Source: Rhodamnia argentea
Lineage: Eukaryota > Streptophyta > Magnoliopsida > Myrtales > Myrtaceae
Length of the DNA: 64,000 bases
Assembly: GCF_020921035.1 (NCBI RefSeq)
Contig: NC_063158.1
Location: 23,794,178-23,858,177 of the forward strand
Reading direction: 5' to 3'
The position numbers were made by a program, and so were the translations under genes. The notes under the pieces are model-generated. The model was not told the origin of the DNA. It worked only from the letters and a program-made list of their open reading frames with translations, and did not search any database. Shown here piece by piece: positions 41,332 to 53,221 of this stretch. Positions within the stretch are counted from its first letter, which is position 1; each line of letters starts with the position of its first letter.

Positions 41332-43848
41332 ATGACAGCCGGTTCGATCCTAGAGAGCTTGAAGACGGTATGGGAGACGTGGAACATCCGTTGCCTGGTC
41401 ATTTTAAGCCTCTCATTGCAGGCATTCCTCATTCTTGTTGCACCTTTCAGGAAGAGAAGCGCTAACGCGTGTCTCATTTTCCTTGTCTGGTCGGCTTATT
41501 TGCTCGCCGATTGGGCAGCTGCATTTGCTGTCGGACATATTTCCAGCAGGCAAAGTGATGACAAGTCCGGTGGAGCTGCCAATGAAAATCTCGTAGCATT
41601 CTGGGCTCCATTTCTTCTGGTACATCTCGGAGGACCGGACACAATCACTGCCTTCGCTTTGGAAGATAATGCCCTCTGGCTCCGGCACATGCTTAACCTC
41701 GTCTTTCAAGTTTCAGCTGCCATTTATGTCTTCTATCAAACACTCCCCAAAAACAAGCTACTGATCCCGACAGTTCTGATGTTTGTTGCTGGAGTGGTGA
41801 AGTATGGAGAGAGGACACGAGCGCTGTATCTTGCCAGCTTGAAACGTTTCAAGAAGTCCATGCTCCAAAAGCCTGACCCAGGTCCTAACTATGCGAAGCT
41901 CATGGATGAATATTCTTCCTTGAAGGAAGCCATGCTTCCAGCTCACATAGAGATCATTCCGGAACCCAACAAAGAATCAAAAATGGCGATTTACGAGGCT
42001 GAAGATGGCAAACTTGATGAGGCTAGCGTGGTGAAGCACGGTTACCACTTCTTCGACATCTTCAAGGGTCTAATCGTCGACCTCATCTTCACCTTCCATG
42101 AGCGGCGAATGAGCCGGGAATTTTTCCACAAAAGAACCGCTGAAGATGCATTCAAGGTGATACAAGTCGAACTTAACTTCATCTACGAGGTCCTCTACAC
42201 GAAGGTGGTGGTGGTACATTCTAAGTTGGGCTATTTCTTCCGCTTCTTAGCCTCAGGTATTGTCATAGGAGCTCTTGTTCTGTTCACCCGCTTAAAGAAG
42301 AATGGATTCCACAGATTCGATGTTTGGGTGACCTATGGTTTGCTATATGGAGCCATTGGCCTTGATGCAATTGCTCTGTTCATGCTCCTATTCTCTGATT
42401 GGACTGTCGCTACCATCAAAAACTCTGTCATCCTTAATAAGCTCTTTGGTAAGAACTACGTTGCCTTCATCACTCGCATGAACAAACCAACCTTTACGAA
42501 GTGTCAGACACAGCCTGAGTATGAGGTGTTGGATACACCTGTATTGTTTCGTCGGTGGTCTGAAACCATCTACTCTTACAACCTTCTATCTGTTTGTCTT
42601 GATGAGCATCCGAAAAAAATCCAGAAGTCAAAGGGTTGCTGTGGCGATAATTGTGGAAAGATCTTTGGCATCTTGCTAGATATACTCGGGAAAATAGTGT
42701 TTTATCTCGGTCTACCTTTTTGGGCAATCCTCAGATTAATTGCATCATTCATCAGGGCCATCTCCCATGGTTTGCAGAAGATCTTTGATTGTTTCTCAAA
42801 TAAATTGGGTCTGACTGAAGTTCTTAATGGAAACGCCATTCTACACTATGTTTTCGATGGCCAATGCAGTAAGATCATTGGTAAACTCTGCATCTTTCCC
42901 TTGTATATCCTTGGTTTGGAGATATCTTGCCTCAACTGGATTGTTCGGGCACTGGATAATGATTTTTATTTAGTAGATACCGCCCATAGATTTTCCCGTG
43001 CCTTGATACTGACCTTCAATTTAGCTGCTGAAAGTGTTGGTCTAGACGAAGTTCTCGATTCGTTGAAATATGTGTCGAGGAACCCCTTTCCTAAGAAGTT
43101 GTGGGAGTTCATATTTGATGAGCTCCAAGTTAAGTCAATGTTTGCAGAGGACACGGAAATGGCGAAGGAGATATACGAGGCTAGAGGCCAGTGGGTTCTC
43201 CAGGATAGCGAGTGGAAAAAAGATTGCAAGGAGATAATGAAATATGTTGAAGGCGTTGAGTACGATCGGAGCATTCTTTTATGGCACGTTGCTACAGAAC
43301 TCTGCTACAACACAGAAAATGGCACGGAAGATTTGAATAGGGAGTTCAGCAAGATCCTGTCGGAATACATGTTGTACCTTCTGATCAAGCAACCCACAAT
43401 GATGTCCAATGTGGCCGGCATCGGCGAGATAAGATTCCGGGACACATGCGCCGAGGCAAAGAAGTTCTTCGAGAGGAGGGGAATCGAGAAAGAAAACAAA
43501 CTGAATGACGCCTGCGAGAAAATCCTCAACGTGATGACGAAGGCCAAGGGCGCCGAGCCGATCCACGTGAAGGGAGATAGGAGCAAATCGGTCTTGTTTG
43601 ACGGATGCATCTTGGCCAAAGAGTTGAGAGAGCGAGGGCAAGAAAAGTGGAAGATCATGTGTAGAGTATGGGCGGAGTTGTTGTCCTATGCAGCAAGTCA
43701 TTGCAGAGCAGAGACACATGCCCAAGTACTTAGTAAAGGAGGCGAGCTTGTGACTTTCGTTTGGCTCTTGATGGCTCATTTAGGCATTGGACAGCAGTTC
43801 CAAATCAATGAAGGCCATGCTAGAGCAAAGCTTAGTGTGGGTGGTTAG
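41332..43848 (+). CDS. DUF4220/DUF594 multi-pass membrane protein B
   Basis: Intact, intronless, 838 residues from the ATG at 41332 (the open frame starts nine codons earlier at a TTG). Several hydrophobic segments are visible at about 19-38, 45-65, 85-105, 112-130 and 135-150. Further ones lie in the middle (FFRFLASGIVIGALVLF; GLLYGAIGLDAIALFMLLF) and at LGLPFWAILRLIASF. The N-terminal half is the DUF4220 region (VHLGGPDTITAF, KYGERTRALYLASL). The C-terminal DUF594 region has FSKILSEYMLYLLI and GIGEIRFRDT, and the tail ends KLSVGG. The molecular function of the family is unknown. It is divergent from winged-helix/LRR gene B. In Arabidopsis, DUF594 genes lie among NB and LRR genes at At5g45440-45540 (memory). 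It is likely an integral membrane protein. Confidence 0.9.
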   Translation: MTAGSILESLKTVWETWNIRCLVILSLSLQAFLILVAPFRKRSANACLIFLVWSAYLLADWAAAFAVGHISSRQSDDKSGGAANENLVAFWAPFLLVHLGGPDTITAFALEDNALWLRHMLNLVFQVSAAIYVFYQTLPKNKLLIPTVLMFVAGVVKYGERTRALYLASLKRFKKSMLQKPDPGPNYAKLMDEYSSLKEAMLPAHIEIIPEPNKESKMAIYEAEDGKLDEASVVKHGYHFFDIFKGLIVDLIFTFHERRMSREFFHKRTAEDAFKVIQVELNFIYEVLYTKVVVVHSKLGYFFRFLASGIVIGALVLFTRLKKNGFHRFDVWVTYGLLYGAIGLDAIALFMLLFSDWTVATIKNSVILNKLFGKNYVAFITRMNKPTFTKCQTQPEYEVLDTPVLFRRWSETIYSYNLLSVCLDEHPKKIQKSKGCCGDNCGKIFGILLDILGKIVFYLGLPFWAILRLIASFIRAISHGLQKIFDCFSNKLGLTEVLNGNAILHYVFDGQCSKIIGKLCIFPLYILGLEISCLNWIVRALDNDFYLVDTAHRFSRALILTFNLAAESVGLDEVLDSLKYVSRNPFPKKLWEFIFDELQVKSMFAEDTEMAKEIYEARGQWVLQDSEWKKDCKEIMKYVEGVEYDRSILLWHVATELCYNTENGTEDLNREFSKILSEYMLYLLIKQPTMMSNVAGIGEIRFRDTCAEAKKFFERRGIEKENKLNDACEKILNVMTKAKGAEPIHVKGDRSKSVLFDGCILAKELRERGQEKWKIMCRVWAELLSYAASHCRAETHAQVLSKGGELVTFVWLLMAHLGIGQQFQINEGHARAKLSVGG

Positions 43849-44807
43849 ATTGTACCAGCCTATGACATTCATCTGTATCCTTGTTCCATTCTGTTTCGTC
43901 GGAATAGTTGGTGTCAATTAGGTGGTCTGTGGACTTTCTTTTCATATTGTTCGATTGTATTCCTACTGTGATGTGTTTGATAATTCACAGTTTGTATTGG
44001 GGTGATTCACGGTGGAGTTGGATCCTGAAATACTTTGGTTTGGATGAGAAATGTCGCTCCTTTCTTTTGAAAATGCTCTGCCTTATCTAAGCTTTACCAG
44101 GCCACTTATGTCCTGCATATGAACTTCAACAGAAATAATATGTTCAATGAAAATTACCAGTTGTCTACTAGGCGATGCTTCTGGATTTCAATGTTGGGCA
44201 CATGCACATGCGTTATCGGACCTTACCACAAACACCTTGCACCGCAGAATTTGGTGAAACATGGTATTGCATACCAAACCCGTGACTGGTGCCGTATGAT
44301 AAAGCACAATGGGGGCTTGGCACCTATGTTTCAAGCGGGGTCATTGCAAATGGTGTCGGAACATGAATCCTCGTGACGTGAGGATTGAGCAGCAAGTGCA
44401 GTGTGTTGGTCTTGATAGAGCTGCAGATCGAGTTAGTGAATTTTTATTTATTTTTTCCTTTGTGATAGGTAAATTTTCTGATGTATTGCTCCAAACCCAA
44501 AAGATGTGGAAGGCTACTTCCACTGCAGGCTTAATCTCAGCTTTAACTGCACAATTTTACATCTATGAATGTACAGTACAACCCACTTACCCATGTTGCT
44601 CACACCAAATACCAGGTGAAAAAATTGCAGTAGGAACGAGATATTTAGTCCAGCAGAAGCAGCAAACTCACTTATTGCAACAACAATCAGTCCTTTCTAA
44701 ACCAAATTTTCCATTTGGCAACATGTGTGACATCGCTGGATTAACTCACTTGAGACATATTTTTCTGTACAGACGGACTTTTCCTTGAGGTCATCCATCC
44801 TGGTAGT
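43849..44807 (+). other. 3' flank of DUF4220 gene B
   Basis: 44090-44340 and 44620-44700 match the flank of gene A (21190-21430, 22835-22960). No gene is convincing. Ends at the copia insertion site. Confidence 0.6.
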
Positions 44808-44812
44808 GTTGT

Positions 44813-45591
44813 TGTTGGAAAAATAATGGAATGTAGTAACAATGTGGTCGGACTTTGAGGCGTGTAATCACTCTCTTTTAGGATCAATTTGCCCCACGAA
44901 GTTGCTATAGGTTTCTGGCAAATTCCCTTCAGGATACAACAAAGTCGCGATGAGATTCTTGGATAGCAATTCCAGTAATTCTCCAAAACTCTCTACGAAA
45001 CAATGAAGATTGGCTGTCTCTCTTTTGAAGGAAAACGAAAGAAATAAAAGTTGTCTCAGAAATTGAACAAAATTGTCCTATATATAATACTAATGGAACA
45101 CACCTCTTGGTGTCCAAACCGCCTATGTACGAACGCACCTTTTCATGTCCGAAACATCGCACCAATTCATGTCCGAAACATTACCATTTGGACATGACTG
45201 TTTGTGAGTGATAACAATCATTCGAACACAACCGTTCGTAAGAGACAACCGCCATTCGGACGCAACTGTTCATGTCCGAACAGTCATGATTAATAATAAA
45301 TAATATAAAAATAAAATAAATTGATTTCGAAAAAGAAAATAATAATTAAGGTTTATTTCCGTCCGCGGCGCGCAAGCGTGCAAAGTGCTAAGTGCGTCTA
45401 ATAATCGCGTCAAAATCGCGCAATCACACGCGCACCCGCACGCGGGTATAGTGGGGTCTAGCCCACTTGCCCATTTCTTTATTCTGAAAGACTATTGTGG
45501 CCTTCTAACTAATAAAGAGACTTGCACCCTTCTTTCTATCCTATGTGGGATTGAAAAGGCAGCTTTTTGTTTTAACAAACAAACTTCAACA
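44813..45591 (-). repeat. 3' LTR of the copia element (779 bp)
   Basis: Nearly identical to 50231-50813 apart from an extra 196 bp (about 45190-45390) containing 'tgtccgaacagtcatg' and 'ttcggacgcaactgttc' phrases. Ends TG...CA. Confidence 0.95.
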
Positions 45592-46182
45592 ATCCCCCAC
45601 TTTGTTTGTAAAACAAATAATAATTTTTTTTTTTTAAATAATATGTATTTTTAAAAGTGATACAGCCAAAATTTCATGAGATCGGTATACATACATGAAG
45701 GTCTCTTTCGAGTTAAACCTTCATTTAGTGCAAGTATCTCAAAGTTCTATCAAAGTCACAAGTAGCTGCTGGCGTTAAACTTGTTACTTTTAGTAATATT
45801 ACCGGAAATACTGCACATATATTAACCTCTTGTTTCAACGAGAAGTTTATAATATACTTAGCATCGTTATGGCCTTGTGCTTGTACCTTTTCATGAGCTC
45901 TCTAGAAAGCAACCATAACTTTCGTAAGAAGCGGCACCACTTCTAAGCTCATATAGGTGAAGTATCAATCACGTGTTTCTGTTACTAATGAACACGATAC
46001 ATTAATGTATTATACTTCATTAAGAATATAATTCAGCCTCTAAAACGTAATGGACAATACTGATTTCTCATGTCGGGGCTTATATCGGTATTATACAATC
46101 ACTTTCGGTAACTTGTTTTTACCCATTAAACCATATTACTAGTGATGTGCTAGTATTTGGTCGGGTTACCATTATCGATGAT

Positions 46183-49100
46183 TTAATTAAATGGTTTCAA
46201 CCCCATTTCTTTTGAGCTCATTATTACTACCTCTCTTGGTAGTGCCTTCGTGAAAGGGTCAGCCAAATTCTTGCTTGACCTTACATAGACAATTGTTATG
46301 GTACCATCTTTAATCAATTGTCTTACATACTCATGTCTTAGACTAATATGCCTAGACTTACCATTATAGGTGCTACTATATGCTCTTGCCAAAGTAGCTT
46401 GACTATCACAATGGATAGAAATAGGAGGCATTGGACTAAGCCACAATTTGATATCTAACAACAAATTTCTAATCCATTCAGCCTCTTTCCCAATTCCTGC
46501 TAAAGCTATAAATTCTGATTCCATCGTTGAATGAGATATACAAGTCTGTTTCTTGCTTGCCCAAGATATAGCACATCCTCCTAATGTGAAAATCCATCCA
46601 GAGGTAGAATGTTTATCTCCTACGCTTGTAATCCAACTAGCATCGGTGTATCCTTCTAGTACAGCCGGATAATTATTATAGAACAATCCCAAATTTTTGG
46701 TTCTCTTAAGATAGCCAAAAATTCTTGTAACAACATTCCAATGTTCTATACTTGGATTACTAGTGTATCTACTCAATTTACACACAGAAAATGCGATGTC
46801 GGGTCTAGTACAATGCATCGCATACATTAAAGATCCTATAGCACTCGCATATTCAAGTTGTGCTACTGCCCTACCGGAATTATAATTTAACTTCACATTG
46901 GGATCAAATGGAGTACTCGCCACTTTGTAACCAAGATGCTGAAATTTATTTAACATTTTTTCAATGTAATCTCCTTGACTCAACGAGTAACCCCCACTAT
47001 GCTTTTTTACTTTGATACCCAATATAGTATCTACTTCACCCAAATCTTTCATTTTAAAGTTCGAAGTTAGATACTTTTTAGTCTCATTTACTCCAGTCAT
47101 ATTGGTTCCAAAAATAAGCATATCATCAACGTATAAGCAAACCAAGACTCCATAGTCTTTAGTGAACTTAGAGTAAATACACTTATCAGCACTATTATGT
47201 TTGAAACCATTAGACAATATGACTGAATCAAATTTCTCATGCCACTGCTTTGGAGCTTGCTTAAGTCCATAAAGAGATTTAATCAACTTACACACTTTCT
47301 TTTCGTTCCCAGGAAGTATAAAACCTTCTGGTTGTTCCATGTAAATTTCTTCATTTAAATCTCCATTTAAGAAAGCAGTTTTGACATCCATTTGATGAAC
47401 ACAAAGATCATAAATGGATGCAAGAGCAAAAAGAATCCGAATAGATGTTATACGTGCTACGGGGGCATAAGTATCAAAATAATCTATTCCTTCTTTTTGT
47501 CTATATCCTTTGGCCACCAACCTAGCCTTAAAAGTTTGGACTGTACCATCAGAGTTATATTTTCTCCCGAAAACCCATTTACACCCAATAGGTTTAGATC
47601 CTTTTGGCAAATCTGCTAATACCCAAGTATTATTAGACATAATTGAGTCCATTTCATCATCTATAGCTTCTTTCCAAAAAGAAGCATCTCTAGAAGACAT
47701 AGCATCACTAAAACATTTAGGATCGTCTTCTAAATTAAATACTAAAGGGTATTTATTTACCACATTATTATCTCTGTCTCCTTCAACAAGAAAAATATGA
47801 GTAATAAAGTCAGGACCTAAATCTTTCAATTTTCTTGGTCTTGTACTTCTCCTTGGTTCAGTCATAATTTTCGAATCCTTTATTTCCTTTTCATGAGAAT
47901 CTACTTGTATTTCTATAGGCTTTGAATTATTATTCCCACTAATTTCAAAGTCCGTAGAATACTTATTCTCAAAAAACTCAACATCTCTTGATTCCACTAT
48001 GACATTTGATTCTAAATCAAGAAGCCTATAAGCTTTACTATTTTCAGCATATCCAAGGAAAACACTTTTAATTGCTCTAGGACCAAGCTTTGTTCTCTTA
48101 GGGTCTGGTACTCTATAATAAGCCAAGCACCCCCACACTTTAAAATATGACAAGTTTGGCTTTCTACCTTTCCACAATTCATATGGACTTACGTTAGTCT
48201 TCTTAGATGGTATTCTGTTATGAATATGACATGCGGTAAGTAATGCTTCACCCCATAAATTAATTGGTAGCTTTGAGTTAGAAAGCATACAATTAATCAT
48301 TTCTCCAAGAGATCTATTTTTCCTTTCAGCCAAACCATTCTGCTGTGGAGTGTATGGTGCTGAAGTTTGATGAATAATACCATGTTCTTCACAAAATGAT
48401 GAAAATTCATTCAAGAAATATTCACCACCTCTATCCGAACGTAGAACTTTAATTTTCTTTTCCAATTGATTTTCTACTTCAGCCTTATATTTCTTAAACA
48501 TGGTAAATGCTTCATCCTTAGATCTTAAGAGATAAACGTACAAATACCTACTGCGGTCATCCACAAAGGTAATAAAATACCTTTTACCACCACGAGTTAA
48601 CATTCCATTGAATTCGCATATATCGCTATGCACCAAATCTAACAAATTCGAATTCCTACTTGTACTCGGAAAAGGTCTCTTCGTTAATTTAGACTCAGCA
48701 CAAATTTCACATTTATCTAATTCTCCATTAAAATTGATCAAGTCTAATTTTTTCATATTCTTTAAATATCGAAAATTTAAATGCGCTAATCTACTATGCC
48801 ATAAAATTGAAGAGTCAACAGTATAAACAGAAGATTCAATCTTATTATTGATACTTAGTTGATACATGCCATCATTGGCATAACCCTTTCCCACAAATAT
48901 TCCATTCTTCGACAAGATAACCTTGTCGGATTCAAACAGTACCCGAAATCCCCTTTTACATAACAAATCAACAGAAATTAAATTCTTCCTAATCTCGGGT
49001 GCATACAATACATTCGGAAGGGTAACTTTCTTTCCCGAAGTGAAGTCTAACTCCACGGAGCCTTGGCCTTCGATTTTTGCAACACTGGTGTTTGCCATTT

Positions 49101-49743
49101 GGACCTCTCGATAGTTAATGTCAACAACCTCTTGAAAGTTCTTGATCATGGACTTATCCTTGCACACGTGGATTGTTGCTCCGGAATCCAACCACCAACC
49201 CGATTGAACAGAAGTACCGTTGATTTCAGTAATCGTGGCCACAATACCATCAAGTTTCTCAGAAATTTCCAAGTTTGAAAACTTATGTGTAACCATGGCC
49301 ACATAGTTTTCTTCAACAGCATTGGTATCCGCCTTCACAATTGGCATTGGTGTATTCTTCTCCTTGGAAGTATTGTTCTTGCGATGCCTACAGTCCCTTG
49401 CAAAATGGCCCACTTTGCCGCAAACGAAACAGCCCCCTTTCTTTTTCTTTTGTGCCTTCTTAAAATTCTGCTCTCTCTTGCGTTTCAAATTTGGGTTAAT
49501 TTTGGACTGAAATCCATCACCCGTCGGGACATTCACTTTAGTTTCGTATAGTCCAGAATTTTCACGCAAGCGTGACTCTTCTTCAATGCGAAGATGTTTC
49601 TGGAGTTGAACCAAAGTTATGTCCTCTGTCCCGTGCATAAGCCTTTTCCCATAGTCCTTCCAACTTGAAGGCAATTTGGCAATGATTGCTCCAACTTGAA
49701 ATGCTTCTGGTATGTCAATTTTGAGAGCACGAATTTTGTTCAC
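46183..49743 (-). CDS. Copia gag C-terminus and pol polyprotein
   Basis: A single 1,186-codon frame. CCHC zinc knuckle [14 protein letters not shown] at 105-118; aspartic protease LDSGAT at 185-190; pre-integrase LWHSRLAHL near 314-322. Integrase has HSD (D373), SDRGGEY (D437) and AERKN (E473), consistent with D,D-35-E. Reverse transcriptase carries YVDDM; RNase H has YTDASW and later [13 protein letters not shown]. The frame itself shows no internal stop, so pol is intact. It lacks a proper start because the gag beginning is in another frame. Confidence 0.95.
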   Translation of the reverse strand: MNKIRALKIDIPEAFQVGAIIAKLPSSWKDYGKRLMHGTEDITLVQLQKHLRIEEESRLRENSGLYETKVNVPTGDGFQSKINPNLKRKREQNFKKAQKKKKGGCFVCGKVGHFARDCRHRKNNTSKEKNTPMPIVKADTNAVEENYVAMVTHKFSNLEISEKLDGIVATITEINGTSVQSGWWLDSGATIHVCKDKSMIKNFQEVVDINYREVQMANTSVAKIEGQGSVELDFTSGKKVTLPNVLYAPEIRKNLISVDLLCKRGFRVLFESDKVILSKNGIFVGKGYANDGMYQLSINNKIESSVYTVDSSILWHSRLAHLNFRYLKNMKKLDLINFNGELDKCEICAESKLTKRPFPSTSRNSNLLDLVHSDICEFNGMLTRGGKRYFITFVDDRSRYLYVYLLRSKDEAFTMFKKYKAEVENQLEKKIKVLRSDRGGEYFLNEFSSFCEEHGIIHQTSAPYTPQQNGLAERKNRSLGEMINCMLSNSKLPINLWGEALLTACHIHNRIPSKKTNVSPYELWKGRKPNLSYFKVWGCLAYYRVPDPKRTKLGPRAIKSVFLGYAENSKAYRLLDLESNVIVESRDVEFFENKYSTDFEISGNNNSKPIEIQVDSHEKEIKDSKIMTEPRRSTRPRKLKDLGPDFITHIFLVEGDRDNNVVNKYPLVFNLEDDPKCFSDAMSSRDASFWKEAIDDEMDSIMSNNTWVLADLPKGSKPIGCKWVFGRKYNSDGTVQTFKARLVAKGYRQKEGIDYFDTYAPVARITSIRILFALASIYDLCVHQMDVKTAFLNGDLNEEIYMEQPEGFILPGNEKKVCKLIKSLYGLKQAPKQWHEKFDSVILSNGFKHNSADKCIYSKFTKDYGVLVCLYVDDMLIFGTNMTGVNETKKYLTSNFKMKDLGEVDTILGIKVKKHSGGYSLSQGDYIEKMLNKFQHLGYKVASTPFDPNVKLNYNSGRAVAQLEYASAIGSLMYAMHCTRPDIAFSVCKLSRYTSNPSIEHWNVVTRIFGYLKRTKNLGLFYNNYPAVLEGYTDASWITSVGDKHSTSGWIFTLGGCAISWASKKQTCISHSTMESEFIALAGIGKEAEWIRNLLLDIKLWLSPMPPISIHCDSQATLARAYSSTYNGKSRHISLRHEYVRQLIKDGTITIVYVRSSKNLADPFTKALPREVVIMSSKEMGLKPFN

Positions 49744-50204
49744 TAGAACTTGTAGTTCGTGGACTTGCTCCGAAGGGGTTTAGCATCAATGAATTTGAAA
49801 TCGAAATATTTAGCAATCGGATATTTGTTAGTACCTTGTTCCTCCGCTCCGTACTTGAATTCGAGTGCATTCCAGATTTCCCTAGCCGACTTCATTTCTG
49901 TGAACAAGTCATACGGTCGGTCGGACAGCGTATTGAGAATGTGCCCGCGACAAAGTAGTTCGTCTTCATCACGTTTCTTCTTTGCCTTATTCACCCTCTC
50001 AATTTCTTCAGCATTTGGTTCTTGCCCTTCAGTGGTAGGAATAGGATCTTCAATAGGCGCCAAATTCGGGTCCAGAATATATGATATCTTCAAAGCCCTA
50101 AGCAGAAACATCACTTTGTCCTTCCAACGTGAGAAGTTGTTGCCGTCGAACCGATCTAACTTGACCATATCCCGATTCATCACTTTGATGGTTTCCGACT
50201 CCAT
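49743..50204 (-). CDS. Copia gag N-terminal part, frameshifted
   Basis: Starts ATG at 50204, only 26 bases inside the 5' LTR. Gag-like residues [13 protein letters not shown] and [11 protein letters not shown] are visible. Just before the stop the frame runs out of register near 49771-49778, beside a GGGG run. The sequence continues as gag (EQVHELQ...) in the frame of the pol ORF. This could be a real one-base lesion or, less likely, programmed frameshifting. Confidence 0.85.
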   Translation of the reverse strand: MESETIKVMNRDMVKLDRFDGNNFSRWKDKVMFLLRALKISYILDPNLAPIEDPIPTTEGQEPNAEEIERVNKAKKKRDEDELLCRGHILNTLSDRPYDLFTEMKSAREIWNALEFKYGAEEQGTNKYPIAKYFDFKFIDAKPLRSKSTNYKF

Positions 50205-50230
50205 TGTTGCGCGAAATTGATCCTAAAAAT

Positions 50231-50813
50231 TGTTGGAAAAATAATGGAATGTAGTAACAATGTGGTCGGACTTTGAGGCGTGTAATCACTCTCTTTTAGG
50301 ATCAATTTGCCCCACGAAGTTGCTATAGGTTTTCGGCAAATTCCCTTCAGGATACAACAAAGTCGCGATGAGATTCTTGGATAGCAATTCCAGTAATTCT
50401 CCAAAACTCTCTACGAAACAATGAAGATTGGCTGTCTCTCTTTTGAAGGAAAACGAAAGAAATAAAAGTTGTCTCGGAAATTGAACAAAATTGTCCTATA
50501 TATAATACTAATGGAACACACCTCTTGGTGTCCAAACCGCCCATGTACGAACGCACCTTTTCATGTCCGAAACATCGCACCAATTCATGTCCGAAACATT
50601 ACCATTTGGGTAAGTGCGTCTAATAATCGCGTCAAAATCGCGCAATCACACGCGCACCCGCACGCGGGTATAGTGGGGTCTAGCCCACTTGCCCATTTCT
50701 TTATTCTGAAAGACTATTGTGGCCTTCTAACTAATAAAGAGACTTGCACCCTTCTTTCTATCCTATGTGGGATTGAAAAGGCAGCTTTTTGTTTTAACAA
50801 ACAAACTTCAACA
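50231..50813 (-). repeat. 5' LTR of the copia element (583 bp, internally deleted)
   Basis: Joins '..cattaccatttgg' directly to 'gtaagtgcgtctaataatcg', lacking the 196-bp segment present in the other LTR. The lost segment lies upstream of the probable TATA ('tatatataa' on the plus strand near 50500). Confidence 0.95.
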
Positions 50814-50818
50814 GTTGT

Positions 50819-51113
50819 AGCCTGAGCGCGCTTAATCTTGGATTTCAAAGCAAAGCTTACCGTTACGTCAAAAAGCACCTCGAGGTAATTCTAGTTTTCA
50901 CATATGTATCCCAGAATCGCTCCCCTCCTGTTCGGTCTACAATTCGGTTTATTCCTACCCCTTTCACCATTCTAGAAGCCGGTCGGGAGCCGCTCCTTGT
51001 CCAGACCCTCATTGCCCTAGCGATCACTTCTTGCACTCATCGACCGAGCCGTTGCTTCACGATTCCTTCTCAACAATAGAGAAACTCGACCTCATCTCCA
51101 TTAATATAAGCAG
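50819..51113. other. Continuation of the copia target sequence
   Basis: Short spacer; around 51060-51140 'ctcatctccattaatataagcagc' resembles 24620-24650, suggesting it is still part of the duplicated unit. No gene is assigned. Confidence 0.35.
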
Positions 51114-51345
51114 CTACTTGATCAACTTACTCAAAGGACGAGCATGCAAGACATAGTTTCTTTCCTTCCAAATGCAGTAAATGGCCCCGTTACAAGCCAA
51201 CTTCAGAGTTCTTTTATACATAGAATTGCCCTCCAAGAATTCCACAGCCCAAATGAATTCATAATTCCTGTCCCCAGTAGCCTTTCGCACACCACAAAGG
51301 TCACTCAGTGAAGACCACACAGCCTTAAGAGGAGTCAATGAATCT
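51114..51345 (-). pseudogene. LINE (L1-type) 3' fragment, zf-RVT region
   Basis: The frame reads LCGVRKATGDRNYEFIWAVE, then ACNGAIYCIWKERN. This matches the zinc-binding region after the reverse transcriptase of plant non-LTR elements, where 'AAxVYxIWKERN' is typical. Only a short C-terminal scrap is left, with no RT domain nearby. Confidence 0.7.
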
Positions 51346-51726
51346 CCTTGTCCACAAAGTTAAACATAAGAGAGAGTTTCTTTGACGGCATCCGAACAGA
51401 TTGATAGATCTCACGAGTTGAAATGCAATAGTAGGTGACCCTTTTGTGAGCTTGGCCTCATAGTTTAATTCCAGTTCGGAGCATAATTGTTTAAACTTTC
51501 TTGAGAGGAAAAACATGGTCGACGTCAGGGGAGGGCTGTAGTTAGGTCATGGATATAACGTCGTGCATGTGCTTTTCTTTGTTATTATATGTTCCAAATG
51601 ACTAACATTGACTTCAAAAACCAGTGACGTAACAGCTGCCCTGGAAGAGGGAAGAAGAAAGCCGAGACGCAGTTCCGTTAGGATGACACTACTATGAATA
51701 CAACCATCGAATGGTTTCGGGAGAAA
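51346..51726. other. Spacer, nothing recognised
   Basis: No gene or clear repeat recognised. Confidence 0.4.
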
Positions 51727-52050
51727 TTATCCGATCAGTTAGTCCTAAACATATTGGATGAATGTCGATTTAATCTTAAAAGCTTTTAAACTTTGGCAAA
51801 ATAGTCCTAAACTTTTGTGTGAAACTTCAACGTAATCCTTCTACCCAATTTTTGTTAAAAATCGCTAATGTGATAGTGTGACACTTAGGATGGTCAGCAA
51901 TGACTAGACCGCCATGTTAACTATTCCCGATGAAAATTGGCTGAAAGAATCACATGAGAAACTCATGCAAAGGTTTAGGATTAAATTAACAAAAATTTAA
52001 GATAAAATTGATATTCATATAATAAGTTTAAGATTGGTTAGGCAACTTCC
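51727..52050. repeat. Family P foldback element, short form
   Basis: Left arm 'agttagtcctaaacatattggatgaatgtcgatttaatc' and right arm 'attgatattcatataataagtttaagattggttagg' are inverted. The GC-rich core found in longer copies is missing. Confidence 0.75.
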
Positions 52051-52378
52051 CCATGGATTGGAAAGCAATCATGCTCGGAACAATGCTGGTAAAAAATAAT
52101 TGCTTTTGATGTCAGGGAATGCAAAGGCAGTTGACTAATTAATTGGATCCAAGTGCACACCATGTGCCTCCGCTTGATGAGAGAGCTACGAGGGCGTCTA
52201 CACATAGCAAAACAACAAACGCATGGAGGTTGGGCTTTAGTTTTCCACTATTTTTTTTTTTTTGGTCAGATAGTTTTCCACTTTGAACAACTGAATTTTT
52301 GCAGGTTTATCTTCAATGTCAACTCCAATGGTCAATTGGCAAAAACAAAACCCCAATTACTTGTGATTTCGTCAAAAG
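52051..52378. other. Spacer, nothing recognised
   Basis: No gene recognised. Confidence 0.4.
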
Positions 52379-52812
52379 GTAGGCCTGTCAAAATGAATCA
52401 TAAACTATTTCAATATTATATGGACTAATTATATTTAATAAATAGGTCATAAATAAGTTTAAATATAATACAAGTATTATATAGGTTATAAATTTGTCGT
52501 AAATGGCTTGTTTACAATTTACTTAGGCCAACACACCCCTATGACTCTTTCATTCTCTCTCGGCCTCACTTGATCTCGTGCTCGTTCACTCCAAACTCTT
52601 ACCTCAATTTGGGTATGAGTTTTTCTAAATTGAATTATATATGCAATTGTGGTAGGAATATGGTTCGGATTGGGTCGAATATATGTTGGGTATTGATTAC
52701 TAGATTGTGCAATGTAATAAATGGATTATAAACAAATTAAATTGATCTATTTCTGTTGAACTATTTATGACATAATTCAAATTCAATTCGATCTACTCAT
52801 TTGACAAGTGTA
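52379..52812. repeat. Family S foldback element
   Basis: Ends 'ggcctgtcaaaatgaatcataaac' and 'gatctactcatttgacaagt' are imperfect inverted repeats. The middle matches 21480-21620 in reverse orientation. It is an uninterrupted counterpart of the copy carrying the nested MITE. Confidence 0.7.
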
Positions 52813-53221
52813 ATAAGAGATTTGGAATTGGGGAGTGGAGTTTTCGAATTTGATTTGGAAAATTCTCTAGAGATAAGTGAGATGACAGTTGTCTTTGCAT
52901 CAAGTGGCACATCATTTGCCACATTGGCAAGCTGTAGGATTTAAGGGAACATTTTGGGTAATTTAGAACCTAGCATCTTTGAAAAGCCTCAATTAGGTAT
53001 AGATGTGGCCGTTGGTGAAATTTGAGAACGCACTTTAGGAAAATCTGGAACGCTTCGGATTAAAAAATTCATTTGATGGGTACATTTACATCGCCATTCT
53101 ACACAAAAGGACATACAGAGCACAACTGGATATCTTAATTAAGCAAAATTCGAAATTAGCCACCCCCATTTTCCTCTAACAAAATAAACATGTTGGCTGA
53201 GACACAACTAAAAATTAAGAT
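52813..53221. other. Spacer and 3' flank of the NOSIP-like gene
   Basis: No separate gene is seen; it probably holds the 3' UTR of the minus-strand gene. Confidence 0.4.

Larger units (their letters stand above)
44813..50813 (-). mobile_element. Ty1/copia LTR retrotransposon, nearly complete
   Basis: A 6,001-bp element flanked by a perfect 5-bp target duplication GTTGT (44808-44812 and 50814-50818). The LTRs are 44813-45591 and 50231-50813, both TG...CA. It is coded on the minus strand: gag then a single gag-pol frame with protease, integrase, reverse transcriptase and RNase H in copia order. A purine-rich tract (AAAGTGGGGGAT on the minus strand) abuts the 3' LTR at 45592. I noticed only about four substitutions between the LTRs, so insertion looks recent. 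Defects: gag frameshift, 196-bp deletion in the 5' LTR, and a very short leader with no recognisable Met-tRNA binding site. Confidence 0.96.

Noticed and set aside
44309-44788. 159-codon plus-strand frame downstream of DUF4220 gene B
   Set aside because: Corresponds to duplicated non-coding 3' flank; the equivalent sequence near gene A is not open in the same frame.
50840-50900. Short coding-like stretch (LNLGFQSKAYRYVKKHLE) ending at a GT after the copia element
   Set aside because: Too short to assign a family, and the copia insertion interrupts its 5' side; upstream frames have stops.
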